Made by a program: the position numbers and the translations under genes. 64,000 nt of DNA from Branchiostoma belcheri (lineage: Eukaryota; Chordata; Leptocardii; Amphioxiformes; Branchiostomatidae): contig NW_017802491.1 in assembly GCF_001625305.1 (NCBI RefSeq), positions 1,962,438-2,026,437 of the forward strand, read 5' to 3'. Each line of letters opens with the position of its first letter. Position 1 is the stretch's first letter. Shown piece by piece: positions 60,401 to 64,000 of this stretch. The notes beneath the pieces were generated by a model that was not told the DNA's origin, searched no databases, and saw nothing but the letters and a program-made list of their open reading frames with translations.

Positions 60401-63204
60401 ATATAGATGATTATTCTGCTTACTGAATATAAAGCTAAAGACGCTTTGATCACTTATTTCGAAGAAACGACAAAGTATTCCTGGACAAAATGATGGATTA
60501 CTACATTTCTACATTCACATCTATAATCTGTACAGGAACTTTTATAAAAGCCTTTTTGAAAACATGTTATTTCGCACAATGTCAAAGAGATATTCCCATC
60601 CATTTTAGATTAGGAACATTCTACATTTTAATTCTACTAGAGCAAATTGGAAGAAAACAAGCAAACAGTGTATGTTTTAAAATGCAGGTTTACCACTTTT
60701 GTAAAAGCCTTTTTGAAAACATGTTATTTCGCACGATGTCAAAGACATTACCGATATTCCCATCCATTCTAGATCAGAAACAGCCCATCGCAGCGGTGTC
60801 AGCAGTCTAACCTAGTTCATGTTTATGTAAGGACAGATTCAGGATCAGTGGAAGCGCCTGCTGGGTGCACAATTTTCCCTGGATGTTGTGACCGCTGTTC
60901 CGCGTGGCTGACTTCATAACGCTTTCGGCATATTCCACATCATTGTTGCCAAGATGGGGGCAGATTGAAGCCATGCATTATGAAAACGTCATATTATATG
61001 TGTGGGTATAATGACTGTGTGGCACTAAGTAGGGTCTGAGAGCACTGTGTATAACGCCGAAAGGTAAGTAAGGGCAAAACGCGACATTGTTTCCTGGGCA
61101 AAGGCACCTTATATGTACAATAAAGATATCACGGAAGAGACTTACGTAAAAGGCTCTGGTGTCAGTCACGTATAACGTTATGTTTCTTTCATTTTTGAAG
61201 AAGCATACAGAGGAGAACCTTAGTTACTTTGATAAGTAATTTCACCAATAAACCATGGATTAGGACAAATGATAGTGTATGGCCATTGTCTGGGTTAGAA
61301 GCCATAAACAAGGCTTATCGTGAAATTGGAGCAGTACCATTTTTTATGGACCGGATTTTGTAATAAAGAACATGTGGTTTTGGCGCCAGACAAAAGCTAT
61401 CAATATCAATCAACCTGTATATTTCACGGTGGGTGTCTATGTAGGATGGGCTCAGAACGTGTATGGACAGATCTAAAAGCTGATGGTAGACCTTAAATCT
61501 TAAAGATCACTAAATTTTTCTCTCTTTTTTCTGCAGAATTCATTACACCATTTATTACAAAATACACAGAATTCTATCATTGTCAGATTTTTGCATAGCT
61601 GTAGTGGGTGGTGGCGGCAGTGGCGAAAAAGCAAGCAATGCCTGCCTTTTCTTATCTTATCTTTCCTTATCCCATTAATTAAATTGTGACAGAGGGTACA
61701 TTCAACGTTTAGCTGCATTGTTTTGTATACATTCTAATAAAATACCGATATATCTTAACGATTTACGGTAGATTCAAATGGCTAATGTGCTTTCCATTTG
61801 CTGTGCTCGCCCTAACGTTCAAAACTTGGCATACACAGTTTCACAGCTACAAGCTACACGCCCAACGATTCACCTTTTCTGTGAGGTAATCCTCAGACAT
61901 AAACACACGCCTTCCCCCCAGTTGAACTCCAGTTGAACTCCCGTTGGGTGTTTCGCACGCCGGTTCTGAACTTGTTTTACGACCGGCCCGTCTGCCAGGC
62001 GTCTAGCCAGGCGGGATCTGTGACGGAGATATCCCGTCTGTTTCATCAGCCCGGCCCGCACGTGGAGACATGCTGGCGCCGTGGGATGAAGTAGTCTACA
62101 GAACGGCACTCTGTGGTAAAACACTGCGGTTAGGTCGGCTCTGCAGGTGTTAAAGCTTTAGATATCTTGTAAACGCAAATCTTGTTCTGTCTGCTATCAC
62201 CCTCTTACCGCTAAATTCTGATTCTACTAGAGCAAAGAGGAAGAGGAGTGTAACTGAATGTACGTTAAATGTAGGTTTACTACCAGTATTTAAGGCTAGA
62301 CTTTATCTCATTTGCTGTTCCCATAAATCTAACGAGCGGCATGACTAGATGACCGCCTGTCCGCGACTGGCACGGTTTGTAGATGTGGTATCATTCCGAC
62401 TGGCGCCAGGCTGGTCATAAAAAACAAGCTGTCCAACCACAAAGTGAGTTTTCTTTGCTGTTAACTGTGGTTGGCATGGAACATTGCCCATGAGTACCAC
62501 GTGTTAACCGACGCACTTTTGATTTTCCAATATATCCCTATGAGACTAAAGCCTACGGTGGGCCTTTTCATCCAAGGATACGATGCGTCGCTTATTTTAT
62601 GAGGTAAATATAAAATCGGGGGAGACAACGTGAAGAAGTGAGCAATCACCTGTTTTGTCTTTCCCTCCATCTTGTAATGGAAAAGCTAAATAAAGAAATA
62701 AAGAAACTCAAAACGTGCGTCAACTGCATGACATAAAAAAAATTAAAAAGATGGTATTTTTAAAACTATGGTCACAACAAATTTAAATTGTTTTTACCAT
62801 AAGCTGAAAAGTATTTTAATTTGTTTTAACCATAGATGGCAAAGTAAAGAGCATTCGCTATGCCTCTTTGATAAGACAACTGCCTGTCCTTGATAAATGA
62901 TCCAAACGTTTGCTTGTCGGTGACATTTTATGGTCCATTTACAGATCCTTCAGGATCAGATGGCGCCACAGAAAAAGAGACAAATGGTTTTCTTTCAGTT
63001 TTATTGTCGTCTTGCCGAGCTGATAACGAACACAGTCTGCACTGGAAAATGAGATTCAAGCCATACATTAACCACACATCATAACATGGTGGTCTGGTGG
63101 TTAGGCGTAAAGCTCTTTAGGCAGTAGAAGTTCATGAGAAAAATTTCACCAGCTTGATACAGTGAGTGTGACCAAAGGATGCATGGACATGTAGAAAGTT
63201 ATTA
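54410..63204. other. Intergenic region with no recognised gene
   Basis: Only short ORFs without recognisable domains. The longest, at 58747-59262 on +, has an implausible composition rich in His, Cys and Ser and no detectable partner exon. A 70-bp direct duplication is present at 60546/60713. Confidence 0.4.
60546..60778. repeat. Direct duplication of about 65 bp, 168 bp apart
   Basis: 'AAAAGCCTTTTTGAAAACAT' begins one copy at 60546 and another at 60714. Both continue through TTATTTCGCAC, ATGTCAAAGA and TATTCCCATCCATT. The second copy has a small insertion (ATTACCGA). Confidence 0.7.
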
Positions 63205-63942
63205 TGGGTTCACCACACCACGAAGTGGTGTGGTGAAACCATATTGCTTTTTCTGATGTTTCTTCTTCTTCTCCTCCTCCTTCTCCTCCTGCCATTTTTT
63301 AAATGGATTCAGCTTCTTCATTTTAGGGCCCAAGGTCCTGAAATTTGGTATGGAGGTACAGTGGGCAAATACCCCTAGGCGTTTTTTAAATTATTGTGAT
63401 ACAGGCTTTTAGAATGGTTTTATTTGAGTTTTTTGGCTGTATTATAGCAAATGTATTACTGTGTTAGTGTACCGTGTTTACCACGTCTGGCGCATGAGTC
63501 ATCACAATGGAATGCAGGGCATCAACCAATAGGCATGCAGCTTTCCTCTATACTTCTTGCTGATTGGCTGTTGGGATTTAACTTGATTAACACAAGCACA
63601 GAGCATTTCCACCTGCACAGAGCATTTCTTGCTGATTGGCTGTTGGGATTTAACTTGATTAACACCTGCACAGAGATTTCCATACTGACAGTATGTCTTT
63701 ATTCAAGTGTTTTGGTAGGTATTTCAAGCTTTCCTGCTCCAGCATTGGAATGCGGCATGAACGTTTTTTTTTTATTTTGAAAATCAACAGTTTGCATTAT
63801 GCAATAAAGTAGGAAATAGCTATCCAACTGTTGTTTTAGTTGTATGTTACTTCATATTATAGTTATATCAATGTAAATCATAGTTTTCCCTTGTGTTTCT
63901 CATTCTTTCCCTGCCATGACGTCGTAAAATGTGGTGAACCCA
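63205..63942. mobile_element. Candidate MITE with TGGGTTCACCACA inverted ends
   Basis: TGGGTTCACCACA at 63205-63217 is matched by TGTGGTGAACCCA at 63930-63942. The left end also forms a perfect 13-bp hairpin around GAA (63209-63237). Inside are a pyrimidine-rich CTT/CTC microsatellite (about 63262-63293) and a 72-bp tandem duplication. There is no coding potential. Target duplications are not clear. Confidence 0.4.
63553..63690. repeat. Tandem duplication, period 72 bp
   Basis: 'GCTGATTGGCTGTTGGGATT' occurs at 63559 and 63631. The copies continue identically through TAACTTGATTAACAC and into CACAGAG. The ATTGG words are also inverted CCAAT boxes, here probably by chance. Confidence 0.75.
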
Positions 63943-64000
63943 TCGCTGTATTTGCTCCAAAGCAAATATTGGCCTTTCTAGTTTCCATAATTGTGTTTCT

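Noticed and set aside
1..64000. tRNA, rRNA, CRISPR arrays or operon-type signals
   Set aside because: No cloverleaf with A/B boxes, rRNA block or spaced repeats was recognised by eye, and the DNA is animal. A tRNAscan-SE or Infernal run would settle the RNA part.

Overview
The window is eukaryotic nuclear DNA from an animal. Genes are split by GT-AG introns, AATAAA polyadenylation signals follow several of them, and the products are animal proteins: a Rho GDP-dissociation inhibitor, an Aly/REF mRNA-export adaptor, an LRR-Ig-FN3 membrane receptor and a BTB/BACK protein. Gene density, short introns, a run of lineage-specific tandem genes and abundant ACATGTA words fit an invertebrate deuterostome, most likely amphioxus (Branchiostoma). 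That assignment is inference; no species-specific marker was seen.

Layout. 260-3110 (+): last seven coding exons of a BTB/BACK protein that ends in a UBA-like helical segment. 5.7-32.1 kb: a cluster of ten related two-exon genes (U1-U10 here). Each codes for a small protein with two membrane segments (exon 1) and a proline-rich tail ending in a PPxY motif (exon 2), always split by a phase-2 intron. U1-U4 are on +, U5-U6 on -, U7-U10 on +. U5/U8 and U6/U7 are the closest pairs and lie almost symmetrically around about 20.7 kb, so these four form an old inverted duplication with a shared divergent promoter. A 971-bp transposon remnant (14898-15868) sits between U4 and U5. It has 195-bp terminal inverted repeats and TTAA at both ends, and carries a broken ORF resembling the cysteine-rich C-terminal 'ballast' domain of P2X7 receptors. 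35275-36960 (-): RhoGDI, whose untranslated first exon probably lies about 5 kb upstream near 41.8-42.0 kb. 43510-47355 (-): ALYREF, whose first exon contains an assembly gap of wrong size. 51281-53527 (+): an intronless 748-residue LRR-Ig-FN3 receptor. The remaining 10 kb holds repeats and no supported gene.

The most interesting content is the U1-U10 cluster. The PPxY motifs are the classic ligand for WW domains of Nedd4-family HECT ubiquitin ligases. Two-pass membrane proteins with such tails could act as ubiquitin-ligase or trafficking adaptors whose tails have diversified by tandem duplication, internal repeat expansion and exon-wise evolution. The function is inferred; the gene structure is read directly from the sequence.
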